Part shown: piece after piece, positions 24,301-36,200 of the stretch
Position numbering within the stretch: the stretch's first letter is position 1
Layout of the letters: each line of letters begins with the position of its first letter
Notes under the pieces: model-generated
Told to the model about the DNA's origin: nothing
What the model saw: the letters and a program-made list of their open reading frames with translations, nothing else
Database searches by the model: none
Position numbers and translations under genes: made by a program
NCBI GenBank assembly: GCA_032164245.1
Contig: JAVMKO010000005.1
Coordinates: 41,382,133-41,446,132, forward strand
Direction of reading: 5' to 3'
Length of the DNA stretch: 64,000 bases
Origin: Sternotherus odoratus
Lineage: Eukaryota > Chordata > Testudines > Kinosternidae

Positions 24301-25165
24301 ATGGACTCTTTTTTGCAGTCCACACCTTATTAAGTATATAATTACATTATTCTGCACCATGGGTTCTCCAAGGAGGTCGCAAAAGGGTATCGAAGAGCAT
24401 GGCCATCCTGTCTATCTCAGGCTAACAGCTGATGCAGGGTATTGGTTATAGCTGAATGGGAGAAGATTCCAGGCGGTCCTGTTATGGAAAAGGTAGAGAA
24501 CCCCCATTCTGTGCTAATGGTAAAGGGGCCATCTTGCAGTAGTTAGTACAGTAGTCCAGTCCATTACTGTAGGATATTTGAGTATTGCAAAGTAGCTTCC
24601 CTTTAGTATCTGACAGCAAAGCTGCCCACTCAGCGAAGAGGAAGCCAAGAATTGATGGCAGCAGCATGATCAGGGTTGCCAGGGGAATTTTGATCTGTCA
24701 TGGATGCCCACATTTCCATGGGAAGCTTTGTAACAGAGCTGAGGAGGGAGCAGCTGTCAGCTTCAGCCCTAACTTCCCTGGTGCTTTGTATCTCCAGAGA
24801 GTTCTGTAAATGCTAAATAATGCTCCCAGATCCCCCATGAGCTAGGCCATTACTATGTATTTTTCACTAGCTTCGTTCTCAGAAACGGCTGTTCTGTTTT
24901 GGCTGAAATTTTCCAAAACTGTTCAGCCCAAGGCAGACATTCAACATGTGCATGTAAAAATTCAGCTGAAACAATAAAAGTTAGTTATACGCATCTGAAA
25001 ACAAGGTCTTGTAATAGGAAGTGTTGGGGAATCTTACCAGGCAATGCTACCACCCCGCCTGACTCTTTTTTTTTTTTTTTTTTTTTTTTTGGTCACCCTT
25101 TCTTTGAATTGAAATGTTCTCATTAACCTAGATGGACAAAAAGCCTGTTTAGGCCTATAGCTGTA
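21392..25165. other. Intronic sequence with one G-rich microsatellite
   Basis: At 22622-22653 there is a run of AGGGG units that could form G-quadruplexes on the + strand. At 25067-25091 there is a run of T. No exon, RNA gene or delimited mobile element was found in the rest. Confidence 0.45.
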
Positions 25166-25170
25166 GAGCA

Positions 25171-25391
25171 GGGGTTCTCAACTGGGGGTCGGGACCCCTC
25201 AGGGGGTCACAAGGTTATTACACGGAAGGCTGCGAACTGTCAGCCTCCACCCCAAACCCCGCTTCACCATCAGCATTTATAATGGTGTTCAATATATTAA
25301 AATGTGTTTTTAATTTATAAGGGGGGGGGTCATACTTAGAGGCTTGCTATGTGAAAGGTGTCAGCAGTACAAAAGTTTGAGAACCACTGCA
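25171..25391. mobile_element. hAT MITE (MER-like)
   Basis: CAGGGGTTCTCAACTGGGGG at the left and AAAAGTTTGAGAACCACTG at the right form imperfect inverted repeats. CTGTAGAG precedes and GTGTAGAG follows, close to an 8 bp duplication. The interior is AT-rich and non-coding. Confidence 0.75.
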
Positions 25392-26331
25392 GTGTAGAGG
25401 GTGTGTGATAGGGGCTGGGGAGCATTGCTTGATTTTACTATTCTCCCCACTGTCCTGCCCACAATGGGTAGGCACAGTTTCTGCCGTAACCAATGGAAGC
25501 TGATTTTCCGTTTTATAATAGGACAACATGAATGTCAGGATGCCCTCTTTATCCAAAGCTTTCTCCTTGAAGATTGTTCTTCTTCTTTTGCTTCCCTAAT
25601 TGCTGCTGCTCAGCTGGAAGGTAGTGTGCCTTCAAAACACATTATTTTGTTATGCTGTTACTTATCAAAGGAAAAAAGAGAGTGAGGGAGAATATAATTT
25701 ATGTTCAGTTTTCTGTCTTTAACCCGTTCTGTGCCTGGGCAAGATTCTTTCCCAGAAGAGCATCCATTGCTATCAGCAGCACACACAGCCTGCTGGGACC
25801 CCAGCTGTGTGACAAGGACCTGAAATGAGGGGCGCTCACAGATTATTCATGCAGGATACTTAAAATGTCTGTGGGATGCCTCCTTTTATTGTAAATAATT
25901 CTGTTACCCCAGATCCATGAATCTTTATTTCTGATGTCAGTAATTTCCAACAATAAAAGCTGTGGGAACACCAGATCGATATGGAACATAGGATGACTTG
26001 GGGGCTTTCCTTAGGGGCATGTGGTTGCAATTGGTGAGGCAAACAAATCACCTCCTGAGCCTCTGCTCTGTGGGGTACCAGAGCACACTTCCACTCCCTG
26101 CCCTACCAGCCCTATTCTTGTGAGCCAATAATACAGAGAAATTGACAAGAACTTTCCATAGGCTCAGAATAGGGGAGTCTTGCAAATTTCAACATGCTGC
26201 TCCTGCTAGTTAGAATGCAGCTGACAGGCACGTTGGTGGAGGAAGATTGCTATTCCATTTGCAAGGAAAGCTGGCACCCAGGGTAACTTGATTGAAACCA
26301 TGACTGTTTGGGAGAGATGATATCCCTCCTA
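25392..26331. other. Intronic sequence, nothing recognised
   Basis: Unique-looking, with no supported gene. Confidence 0.45.
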
Positions 26332-26463
26332 TATCAGAGGGGTAGCCGCGTTAGTCTGGATCTGCAGAAGCGACAAATGCATCTGACGAAGTGGCTGGGT
26401 TATGCTCATTCTCTAATACATCAGTTAGTCTATAAGGTGCGACAGGACCCTTTGTCGCTTTTG
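26332..26463. repeat. Rearranged turtle SINE (head forward, remainder inverted)
   Basis: TCAGAGGGGTAGCCGCGTTA and TCTGGATCTGCAG form a normal SINE head. From GCATCTGACGAAGTGG onward the sequence is the reverse complement of the SINE tail and middle, ending TAGTCTATAAGGTGCGACAGG then CCCTTTGTCGC. AGAAGCGACAAA near 26365 is complementary to TTTGTCGCTT at the end, so the copy can fold back. Confidence 0.75.
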
Positions 26464-27585
26464 GATATCCCTCCAGTAAGTTCTGGGAGCAGAGCCTTGT
26501 GCTGGAGTGGTATTTCTGGATGAAAGGTCAGCATGAGGTGGCCGTTGTCAGGAATGCACCAGCAGCACAGTAGAAAGGAGAAATCGGGCACATCACAAAT
26601 AGCTTGGAGGGAACAGCAACTACAGCAAGGGTCTGAGAAAATGAGGCTGGAACCTGGGAAACAATCCTGAAGGAGCTCTGGAGAGACTGTCTGAGAGGCG
26701 AAGCATCTTTTTCCTTGGCCTCAGAAAGCAGCATGCAGCCTCTGCTTCGGTAACCATTTGTCTGGGCAACCGGGGAAAGGTGGGATTCAGACACTTGAAA
26801 TTCACCTCCAGCTGCCTTCAAATTATCAGACGCTTGTTGTCCACTGAGAAACCGCTTCATGCTCCAGCTCAGGTTTTCAGGGAAAGGGTGGAGGGGATGG
26901 AAACATCAAAGGAATATATCCATGGGGTTGGTGTCTGCATCCTTCTGCTGGGCTGTTTTGGAGGGGTACTTTGAAGATTGCCTTAGGAGGGCAATACGGT
27001 GGCCTTCCCTATCCCTAAATAGTAGCATTGGGCATATTCTAGTACAGGAGTTTTCTCTTCATTAGGCCTGGTGCAGGAGCTGGTGTTTGTCTAGTTAATT
27101 AAACATATTCTTTGTTTCCTGCTGGTGGAGCTGGAATATAGAGTAGGAGTTCTCATTCCAGCTTCCTTAGAGAGCATAGTGCCAGTGGCACTGGCCCATC
27201 TGCTGGGATCCTGACCCCATCACCAGCTTCTGGGAAGTGGAGCCCCACCTCACCTGACCCTGAAATGCACCTATCTACTGGTGTAATGCAGTGTGTATAG
27301 AGCACAGCCACCCTTCTCCAGGGCATGTTCTGAAGCACCAGCTTTCATTGCTCTGATCTGAGCCTGCGTTACCACCAATGTTCCTGTTGGTCATAGTGTT
27401 ACCCACTCAGTGGAGAAGAGATTGTTTCTGGCCCTGTCTATCCTTAATCTATCCACTGAGGCTGCCAACACTGGGCCAGGTCTGGTAACTTTTGTGGAGT
27501 GTTTTGTCTGCTGGAGAGGGGCCTCAGCTGAGACTCCCAGCATGTTGCACACAAGCCACCACAGACGTATTAGATGGATTACAGT
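26464..27585. other. Intronic sequence, nothing recognised
   Basis: No supported gene or element. Confidence 0.45.
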
Positions 27586-27589
27586 AGGC

Positions 27590-28004
27590 TGGGGCTGCGG
27601 GGTTGGAAAAGGGGCAGAGGATCCCAGGGGGCAGTCAGAGGGCAGGGAACTGGGTGAGGGTGGGTGGGTGGATAGGATCTGGGAGTCTCAGGGGGCCTAT
27701 TGGGGTGAGGGTGTGGATAGTGGTTCGGGATGTCGGGACAGGGAGATGGGGAGGTTGGATAGAGGGTGGGGTTCCGGGTGGGGGGGCATTTGGGCAGGGG
27801 GCCATGGGAGGGGGCGGTCAGGAAACAAGGAGTAGGGAGGGTTGGATGGGTTGGAGGTTCTGAGGGGGGCAGTCAAGGTGGGAGGGGGCAGATAGGGGGT
27901 GGGAGCTAGGCTATTTGGGGAGGTACAGCCTTCCCTACCCAGCACTCTGTACAGTTTTGCAACCCCGATGTGGGCCTCGGGGCAAAAAGTTTGCCCACCT
28001 CTGA
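27590..28004 (-). mobile_element. hAT-like element (GGGCAAAC family), truncated copy
   Basis: It ends with GAGGTACAGCCTTCCCTACC, ACAGTTTTGCAACCCCGATG and GTTTGCCCACCTCTG, the reverse complement of the left part of the element at 10290. The rest is degenerate G-rich repeat. Confidence 0.65.
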
Positions 28005-28005
28005 T

Positions 28006-28818
28006 CTAGCACTGACCCGTGGCTGGTGGGACAGATCAGTCCCCAGAGTGGCTCCATTGGAACTGCAGTGGGTTTCCTGGGGGCTGAATGTGCTTAGTTA
28101 GGGTGGTTTCCATCCGTGTGAAGGAGCATGTTGCAGGAGTAAGGCTGTAAACTTTAGAAACCTAAATGAGTAGTCGTTTCAGGACTTTTTTCTTTGCTTT
28201 CACCACGAGACAACTTCTTTCGCCCTTCTCCAGCACAGGTCGGCCAAATTTCATGTTTACTGGGGAAGTCCTAGATTTTATCCCAGTTTCAGTCCGATCT
28301 GGCTGGCCAACCTTCCCTCTGCCCCCTGTTGACTTGGCACTGGGTGGCAGTGCCATCTGCTATCAGCCTATGTGTCTTTTGAACTATGGGCCCTGGTGTG
28401 TGGCAGTGGCTCTTCTTGTAGTTACCTGGTCTGGCAAGTGAGATCTGGAGTGTGAATTGTACCTGGGATCTGGAGACGTAATTTAGAAACTGAAAAATGG
28501 GTGAATAAATTGGGGAGGCATTGACTGCTTTGTACATTTGTGTCACCAGAGGTGTGGGCGGCCATTGCACTGGGATGTCTCAGGCCTTGGAGGAGGAAGG
28601 GCCCTTGGTGTCTCTGCTGGAAAGCCCAGAGGGATGAGCTTCAGACCATATCCTCGTGCACACCTTGCTTGCATGCTAAGCCTCCCAACTTCCAAATCCC
28701 ACTGCCCCTATCTTACCCATGCAGTACAATCCCTTGGCACTGTAGGGCTGGGTCATCTGTGTTTCTCATGTCTTTATGTAATGGTGACAGTCTCTCTTCC
28801 TTTTATTCCCCTTACTAG
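28006..28818 (+). other. CACNA2D2 intron immediately upstream of the exon
   Basis: Unique sequence ending in a strong acceptor: a pyrimidine-rich tract (CTCTCTTCCTTTTATTCCCC) followed by TTACTAG at 28812-28818. Confidence 0.6.
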
Positions 28819-28935
28819 ATCTACAATGACAACAGGAACCTGTTCGAGGTCAAGGAGAACGTCCCCAAGAAATTAGTAGAGAAAGTGTCGGGAGACATTG
28901 AGAGCCTGTTGGCCAAGAAAGTCCGGGCTTTAAAG
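28819..28935 (+). CDS. CACNA2D2: CACNA2D2 exon: calcium channel alpha-2/delta-2, N-terminal region
   Basis: A 117 bp phase-0 exon of 39 codons lies between a pyrimidine tract with AG (28817-28818) and the donor GTAAGG (28936). The peptide begins [11 protein letters not shown] and ends [14 protein letters not shown]. This matches the segment of the alpha-2/delta-2 subunit just before its VWA_N domain; the DNRNLFE and LVEKVxGDIESLL phrases separate it from alpha-2/delta-1 and -3. The protein is a secreted-side, membrane-anchored accessory subunit that raises surface delivery of high-voltage-activated calcium channels. No signal peptide, VWA/MIDAS or Cache exon is seen here, so the flanking introns must be long. 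The frame is intact with no sign of decay. The gene symbol rests on remembered family sequence, not a search. Confidence 0.88.
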
Positions 28936-29985
28936 GTAAGGGACCTGCCTGGTGCATTGGTCTCTTGTGGCGGGTTTGGGGTGTCTGAGATGGGATGATC
29001 CTGGCGGAATGGTGTGACTTTGCCAGCAGAACACAGTGACATGCTCTCTCCTAGGCACTGCATCTCCTAGGGTTTGCATATCTTAACGTGAATATTTCTG
29101 AAAGGGTGTGAAAGACACATGGAGTGGTAAATTTCAGCAAATCTCCAGTATAGGGGAATTTTCAAGTAAGGCATCGTCGTTGGTCTCAGGATAACTGCAG
29201 TGTGTGCTGCTAAAGTTAGAGATGTTGGCTTCTGAACCTTGCCAGTGTATTCTCCCCAGCTACTGAACGAGGGAAAGTAACTCTGTTCCTTAGCACAACT
29301 TACAAAAAGTGTTACCAAGGGATAGCTTTGGCTCTTTAAGAGGACGCAACCTGAAGTGCTTGCATGCCTGTGTCTGATAGTCCAGATGGACAGTGCGCAT
29401 ATCCTGTGATATAAGTGTGAGTTTTCCACTTGGGTTTCTGTGTAAGTTTCCAATCTCACTTCCCATTTTGTGTCATTTTCTCTTTGAGTGAGCTCATTTC
29501 ATCAGTGCTGGAGCAAGATAACCTGGTCACGCTGCCATGTTGTCAGAACGTGACCCTCTCTGCGATCATGTTCAGCATTTGGAGTTTTTGTGCCACTCTC
29601 AGTAAGTTTAGCTGAGGAAACAACAAGGATTTTATCTCCGTAGAACAGAGAGCTTGTGCCTGGGTGGGAGTGAAGCTGTTTCATTTATTGAAACTGTCGC
29701 TTCCTGTGGAGTGCTTGATTTTGTGAAACTTTGTGTGTGGTGAAGTTCTGCACCTGGGAGCACAGTTCAAGTGGCGATGCCGGCCTAACTGGGCATGCAG
29801 CTGAGTTAACCAGGGGTGATGGACGAGGTGTCGTGTAAGGATGTGTGGGTGCAGCTGGAGAGATCAAAGGTCCCCCTTCATCTTGGTAGAAGGTGGGGCT
29901 GGACTGCAGGGAAAGTCCACACTGTAGCTGTTTGGAACAGGCTTTCATTGCTGTTATGTAATATTAAATACAAACTCTGTGCCTT
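28936..29985 (+). other. CACNA2D2 intron downstream of the exon
   Basis: It starts with GTAAGGGACC. No further exon of the gene and no clear repeat is recognised up to the LINE fragment near 29990. Confidence 0.5.
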
Positions 29986-29989
29986 AATA

Positions 29990-30110
29990 AGAGAACCAGA
30001 GACAGAGCTTTCTTAGGGGCCTGTCCCAGACTGTGGAATGAACTCCCACAGCAATTAAGAACTATCACAAATCATTTCTATAACACTGATTTGCTTTCCT
30101 GCCATGTCAC
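29990..30110 (+). mobile_element. LINE ORF2 C-terminal fragment (CR1/L2-like), old
   Basis: CTGTCCCAGACTGTGGAATG, followed by AACTCCCACAG, reads LGACPRLWNELPQQLRT, which resembles the C-terminal xxLWNxLPxxLR motif of CR1/L2-group reverse transcriptase proteins. It is a single short fragment; the clade is not assigned. Confidence 0.45.
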
Positions 30111-30919
30111 ATGAAGTATGCCAGTCTTTCCACCTCTGTCTGTCTCATGACACATTTCTTGCTTCATCCCAAACTTTACTGCCTTCTGCTCAAAGGGCAT
30201 GGCATCTTTCTAAGCCTGTGACAGTGTTAGTCCTGATGCTTAATGCACTGGTGGAAGGTGCTCAGATCCTACTGTGTTAAGCGTGGAATAAGAGTAGAAT
30301 AGGATAGAACTCCTCAGGGAACTGCTTATCACAGGGAATGATGCTGGGGGCTTTACAGCCTGGTGTAAATACATCTGTGGGGTCAGTCACTGCCTCGTTC
30401 TGGTTCATAGGCAGTTCTGAAAAGCGGCTGTGCATCTCCTGTTGCTAAGGTCAGGCTAGGAGCGGCCCATATGGTGCCAGATGGACTTAACCTCAGTTGT
30501 CTTCCAGCTTGATTCTATCTCTGGCATTGGCCAGTCTGTGATAAGAACCCCCAATTCAGTAGCCCGGCATGTTGGGGTGATTCGTATTTATCCAGGGCTG
30601 AGAGAGTCTGTGGCTTTATTGGATTTCAAATCCTGATTTGAATGTGTCTTCTGAAGCATGCACTTTCAGAATGAGACCCTGTGTGGATCTGCTCTCATCA
30701 AGCCAGTTTGAATGTCCATACACCTCAATTATAACATTTTAGTAGTGCTCCTGGTCTCTCCTCCCAGACTGGTGATAGGCAATAGACTCTAGGGATGTGG
30801 GAAACTTATAGGCTCCTCCAGTCCCTCGCCCTGCCAGTGCAGGACTGTACAGTGCCAAAGGGGCCAGGATCTAAGCCAGAGCTCTCCCTTCACTGCCTTT
30901 GGGAGTCTCTGCCACTGCC
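30111..30919. other. Intronic sequence, nothing recognised
   Basis: No supported gene or element. Confidence 0.45.
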
Positions 30920-31055
30920 TAAGACTATGTCTACCCAACAGACCTTGCAGTGACACAGCTGTGCCGCTGTAAGGTCTCCCATGGACATAGCGCTGTTCTC
31001 ACCCCTGATCGACAAAAGTTTTGCTGACAAAAGTGCTAGTGTAGACAAAATCTTA
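30920..31055. mobile_element. Small Harbinger-type MITE
   Basis: TAAGACTATGTCTACCC and its imperfect complement GTGTAGACAAAATCTTA bound the 136 bp segment. The interior (GTGCCGCTGTAAGGTC, GATCGACAAAAGTTTTGC) has the short palindromes usual in these MITEs. Confidence 0.65.
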
Positions 31056-32029
31056 CACAGCTCTTCCCTGCGAGGAAGTTTTTCCTCATCTCCAACCTAT
31101 GTTTTCTTCTGCCTCAGCTCTCCTTCCAGTTGAATCATCTCTCTGAGGCATTTGCGGACCCCCCCCCAATGACTCATGGGAGCGATGATGATTTTCCTTA
31201 CATGATTTTTTCAGCGGCTAAATCAAGTGTGACTGATGTGTGTCAGTGAGAGTGGGAGGGGGCATCAGGCCTTATGTACCACAATTTTTGTGGCACCTGT
31301 ATGCTTCTACTGCTGGAAAAGTAGTCCCCTCCCCACTCTGTATTGTTGCTGTAGGAGGTGTAGGACGTCTCACAGTGAGCAGGGTTTTTGGAGGAAGGTA
31401 CTAGCTAGCCTTTCGGCACGCTGCACAGGCACTGTATAGGAGTCACATTCAAATTAGACGATGATTTAGCCCATTCATCAAAGAGCCTGCTGTTCCCAAT
31501 TTCAAAGCAAAACATTAATGCATCCTGATTAAAGAAAGTTAAGCTGTGTCCAGAGCTTTTATTAATAGTATTTACAGTCCCCCCTGCTTCCTTATAGAAA
31601 CAAGAATTAAACACAAGAAACCATACTTGGTGCTGACTTTCGGTGGCAGTGGCTTGACGCAGCCTTATGACTGCAGCAGGGGTCTGGCGATCACAGGCAT
31701 TCTTATTTCCCATGTGCATTTCAGAGTAATGTGGGGGCAGGAGAGTGATTGCTTCCCTCAGTAAAGCAGAGCTGCAAGGCTGGGCACTTAGCTACTGCTC
31801 TTCCTCTTTACACTGGAGCATCTCTGTCTGTTTCCTCATGAGACAGGAAAAATTCCCAGCAGAATCTGTCCGCAACATTCCTTTCTTGTTCCCTCCAGAT
31901 TCGTTTCCCTCTGACCCTGTGGGGTTAGTGCACTCCGCCGGATACCAGGAGACTTTTTGCTGGCCCACCCTGCTCTCCAACCATAAGCATGAAATCAATA
32001 CGGAGCTGCCTCTGTCCCCAGTGCCCGTT
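31056..32029. other. Intronic sequence, nothing recognised
   Basis: No supported gene or element apart from a short C run near 31160. Confidence 0.45.
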
Positions 32030-32037
32030 GTCTAGGG

Positions 32038-33001
32038 CAGGGGTGGGGAACCTTTTTTCTGCCGAGGGCCATTTGCACATTTATGATGTCGTTCGTGGGC
32101 CGCTCTCCCCCCCCCCCCCCCCCAGGAAGCCCAGGCTGGCAACGGGAGCTGAGACTCCCAGCTGGCAAGGGGCCAGCGGGGGAAACTCCAAAGCAGTGGC
32201 AGGCGGAGTGCTTAGCCCTGCACTGCTTTGGGGTTTCCCCCGCTGGCTCCTTGCCAGCCGGGGTCCTGCCACCTGCCCCAGTCAGCTCCCGCTGTCAGCC
32301 TGGGTGTAGGCCAGGGGGTCATCTTCCTTTACCCTCGCCCAGCCTCCCCCCCATCTAACCGCCTTCCCTCCCCCACCCCTGCCTGGCCCATCCCACCAAA
32401 CCTAACCTCCTCCCCCCTCCCACTCCCAACCCAGCCTCCTGCCCCCCATGCCTGACCCGCCTAGCCCAGCCTCCCCCCACCAAACCTCCTTCCCTCCCGC
32501 ACCCACGCCTCGCCCACCCCATCCAGCCTAGTCTCCTGCCCCCTTGCCTGCCCCCCCCACCCCTTTGCCTGCCCCCAGCCCAGCCTCCCCCCCCACACCC
32601 CCTTTGACCATCAGCTCCCCGCGGCTCCCCCAGGCGCTTCCCGGCCCCTACTTTCAGCGCGGAGCCGCCCCCGCCTGGCGGCCCGCGCGTGTCTTCTACC
32701 CCCGCCCCCAGGCGCTTCAGCGCGGGGCCGGCTGCAGCCCCGCGCGTCTTCTACCCCCGCGCGTGTCTTCTACCCCCGCCCCCAGGCGCTTCAGCGCGGA
32801 GCCACCCCCGCCTGGCGGCCCGCGCGCGTCCCTGGCCGGTGGCAGCCCCAGGCGCTTCAGCGCAGGACCACCCCCGCCTGGCGGCCCGCGCGCGTCTTCT
32901 CCCCGCGCCCAGTGCCTGACTCAGCCGTGACCCGTCGCGGGCCGGATAGAATGACTTGGCGGGCCGTATAAGGCCCGCGGGCCGGAGGTTCCCCACTCCT
33001 G
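32038..33001. mobile_element. hAT MITE with perfect 8 bp target duplication
   Basis: CAGGGGTGGGGAACCTTTTT at the left and AGGTTCCCCACTCCTG at the right are inverted repeats. GTCTAGGG occurs at 32030-32037 and 33002-33009. The interior has CT-rich sequence, then a tandem array (32640-32925) of units around CCCCAGGCGCTTCAGCGC and CCCGCCTGGCGGCCCGCGCG. Near 32140-32300 there is a palindromic GCTGGCAAGGGGCCAGCGGG segment, also found in the MITE at 54464. Non-coding. Confidence 0.93.
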
Positions 33002-33049
33002 GTCTAGGGGAAGCCCCTTTCACACCAACCCAGCCCCATGTTAACTCTC

Positions 33050-33272
33050 TTAGGTTACAGCTACACTACCTGCCCGGCGGGTAGCGCTCAATGTGTTGGG
33101 GATCGATTTGTCGCGTCTCATCTAGACAGGATAAATCGATCCCCGAATTGGCTCCTGTACTTCACCTTGGCAAGAGGACTAAGGGGGAGCGATTGCGGTC
33201 GACTCGCTGCCGTGGAGACGGCCAGGTAAGTCGACCTAAAATACTGTGACTTCAGCTATGCTATTTGCATGA
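33050..33272. mobile_element. Harbinger-type MITE fragment
   Basis: TTAGGTTACAGCTACACTACC at the left is typical of a Harbinger MITE end. The interior has AATCGATCCCCGAATTGGC and GGTAAGTCGACCTAAAATAC, and the right end ACTTCAGCTATGC is degraded. Confidence 0.6.
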
Positions 33273-36200
33273 ATCACCTACAATCACCATTCCACTTGCT
33301 TCCTAGTGTCACCGGCAGGGATGGAACCCTAGGCTTTCATTCCCAAAAGCACAGCCCTCAACTTTGAGCTAATGGAGTAACTCTGCTAGTAGTTGTAGTA
33401 TGCTTGTATCATAGTTGGCTGACACTAGAGGATACAACATACTTAGCCAGTGTGTCGCATCAGATGAGTTATAGGGAAACTGTATGGATGGCTCTGATTA
33501 CTTTCCTGCATCACATTCTGTGGTGCTTCTTGACCTGGACCAACAGTTGCCCTGTTCTGCCCAGGAAATATGTCTTCCCCCAACCCTTGCAAAAGTGTTG
33601 TCAGCAACTGCCAAATGACTGATGGTGAGTTGATATCCCGGTTATGCCCGACTGCACCTTTGACCCTTCTGTTGGGACTTATAGTTGGTTTGCTCATGAC
33701 TTGACAAGCTCTTCAGTCCAGACTTTCTCTGAGTCTCTAGTCACTCATTTACCAAACTTATTTTTTTCTTGGCATTCTGCTCTTCTGTGGTGGTTTCTCT
33801 CCCTCCCACCCCCCAATTCTCCCTTCCTTCCCCCCTTCTGTCACTCGAGTCCCTTCCCACCTCTGTACATGCACGGGAAAGTTTGTGCTCTGCACCATGG
33901 GATGCCTTTGGGGAATTTGTCCAGGGAACTGACCCATTCATTATGGATTGTGCTTTGGGCGTTTGTTCTGAGGCTTTATGTACAGTTCCGGTGAGCTTAC
34001 CAGGGCTCAGTGTTAGGCCTCAGCCTGGCCCCAGGCAGCTTCTGCAGGGTTTACTTACCAGTTCCCCCAGCTTTAGCCCTCCCCTTCGTGTCTGCACTGG
34101 CCCAGGTAGGGAAAGGCAGACAGGGCCTCCAGTGATAAGAAGCCTCTCCCATGGCTGCTCTCCCTCCACCCCACTGTTCAAAACTCTCAGCCCGCACCCC
34201 ATATATTCCCCCCTCTCCCAACTCAAACCTCAGTACTAACCCCTCCCCACACCCCCTTTGCTGGAACCATACCAGGAAAGAAATGCCCCCGTCACATGGT
34301 CTGGGTCACTGTAGAAGCCAGCACTATGCTCCCGAGCTCCATGGCCATTGCTCTGCTTCTCCCTGCTTCCCCAGAGCAGCCCCCTCCCAGCCCTGGCTCC
34401 AGCTAGGGAGGGTGGTCTGGAAATAAGACAAAAGCAACAGAGCCTCCATCTTCATGAGACTGTCCCTCCGAATGCCTGCAGAAGGAGAGGGCTGGCTGGC
34501 ATTGCCTCCATCCCCTGCTCCATTCACTGGTGGTATTTTTTTAACCTGAGTTAACAAGTTTCTATTGTGCCCCGCCCATCTCTGGAGAGCACCAAACCTC
34601 TGTGTTCGGGCGCTCGCTGGGTGGGGAGGAAGCGCCAGTTCCACACAGATGAGGTGGCAGTGAAGAATCCAGTGTCAGCAATCAGGCTTGGGTGTTCAGG
34701 CTGCAGCTGCAGCGGCTTCTGATGCACTGGGCTAATGGCTGGATTTTGCTGGTGCCACTTACATAAGCAGCCCTGCTGAAGTTAGTGTTTGAGCCAGGGG
34801 AGTCCTAAGGGAATCCATGATTGATGAGGACGCTGGAGACAGCAGGTTTTATGGGAGAAGGATGACAGTTTCCCCCTCCCCCATCTCTCTGGGTCCCCCT
34901 TCTCCACATCTGCATTGTTGCTCTTTCTGAAATCCCGGTGCTGCTCTGTGCATTGAACAAGTACAGGCCATGCTGCCTAGATGTACTGTATTATAATGGT
35001 GCGTCCGCTGTGTAATCGCTGCCTGCAGAAGAGTTTGGGAGAAAAATTTAAAAAAATCAGGCCCATTTAGTAAAATTTATTATTGGCTATGGATAGATTT
35101 GGGTGGTTTTACTTCTTGGAAGTGTAATCCCCTTCAGTGATATTGCTGCTGGCTTCTTCTCCCTCCCTTCTGGCCCTGTTGAGTGTTACTTCCCATGCCC
35201 ATGATTAGCCACTCTCCAGGGTGGCATCTGCCCTGGGGTCAGGAGGAGCTGATGACCAGGACAGACTGGAGAGGAAGGGGACCCAGCACGACAGTTAAGG
35301 CAGAGGTTTGCTAGTTTCTTGTGCTTTTGCTTGCTACCTGGATGTGCAGATAGAGTAGTAATTGCCTCGTGTTAAGCTGTGCATGCCACTTCCATGGCTT
35401 CCTCCACCGACGCTCTGCAGCTGCGTGCCACTGATGTGCTCCACTCAGCCCAGACTCTCTTCCTAACCAGCTTTGTAAATGCCAAGCTGCAGCACAGCAA
35501 AGGGGGGAGGGCGGCAGGGGTTGTGGTTTGAGCTAATGTCGGATTTCAGAAAGCATCAGTGCAAACAGCTGATATGCCACTGACATTTTCCAGAGGTGTT
35601 AAGTGGCACAGGGGAAATATTTCTTAATTGCAGCAAAAGACATGATACTCTGCCAGAGTAACTCTCTGAAACATGGGAGGCTGCGCTTTCCATGGGCGGG
35701 AGCTTCTGGAACTCCATGCGCCCGATTCCCACCATGTCACTCTCCCCTTGAATCCCATGGTGTTATCCCAGTGTAGGGGAGATGAGAATCTGGTTCCAGG
35801 GCTGTGGCAGCAGTGTCCTTTTCTCTGTTTGCTGAGCAGTTTCTCAGAGCATCTCTCTGTAACTAAAGTCAAACACAAGTGGAAAAGTCACTGGTGCTGA
35901 TTAGCTCCACTCGACTCAGTGTGGTAAAACAGGGCATCGTCTCCCCTCAGGGCCATGCAATGTCCCATGATGGCTTTTTTTGGTAATCAGCAAGGCGTGT
36001 GAGCTGGGTGTGCAGTTAGTATCCAGATCTGAATTTTCTCCACATTCTTAGAGGTTGGGGGCGGGATGGAAAGTTTTGAACAATCCTGGGTTTCATTTGG
36101 GGCTTTTCCCATGCAGACCTCTGAAGGCTAATTCGACTGCTGGTTGGTTCCCGTTTCACAGGCTTAGCCACAGATGATTTGCTTTGCCTCATGATGGCTG

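Noticed and set aside
29990..30110. Possible second CACNA2D2 exon downstream
   Set aside because: The readable peptide LGACPRLWNELPQQ is LINE-like, and there is no donor in frame.
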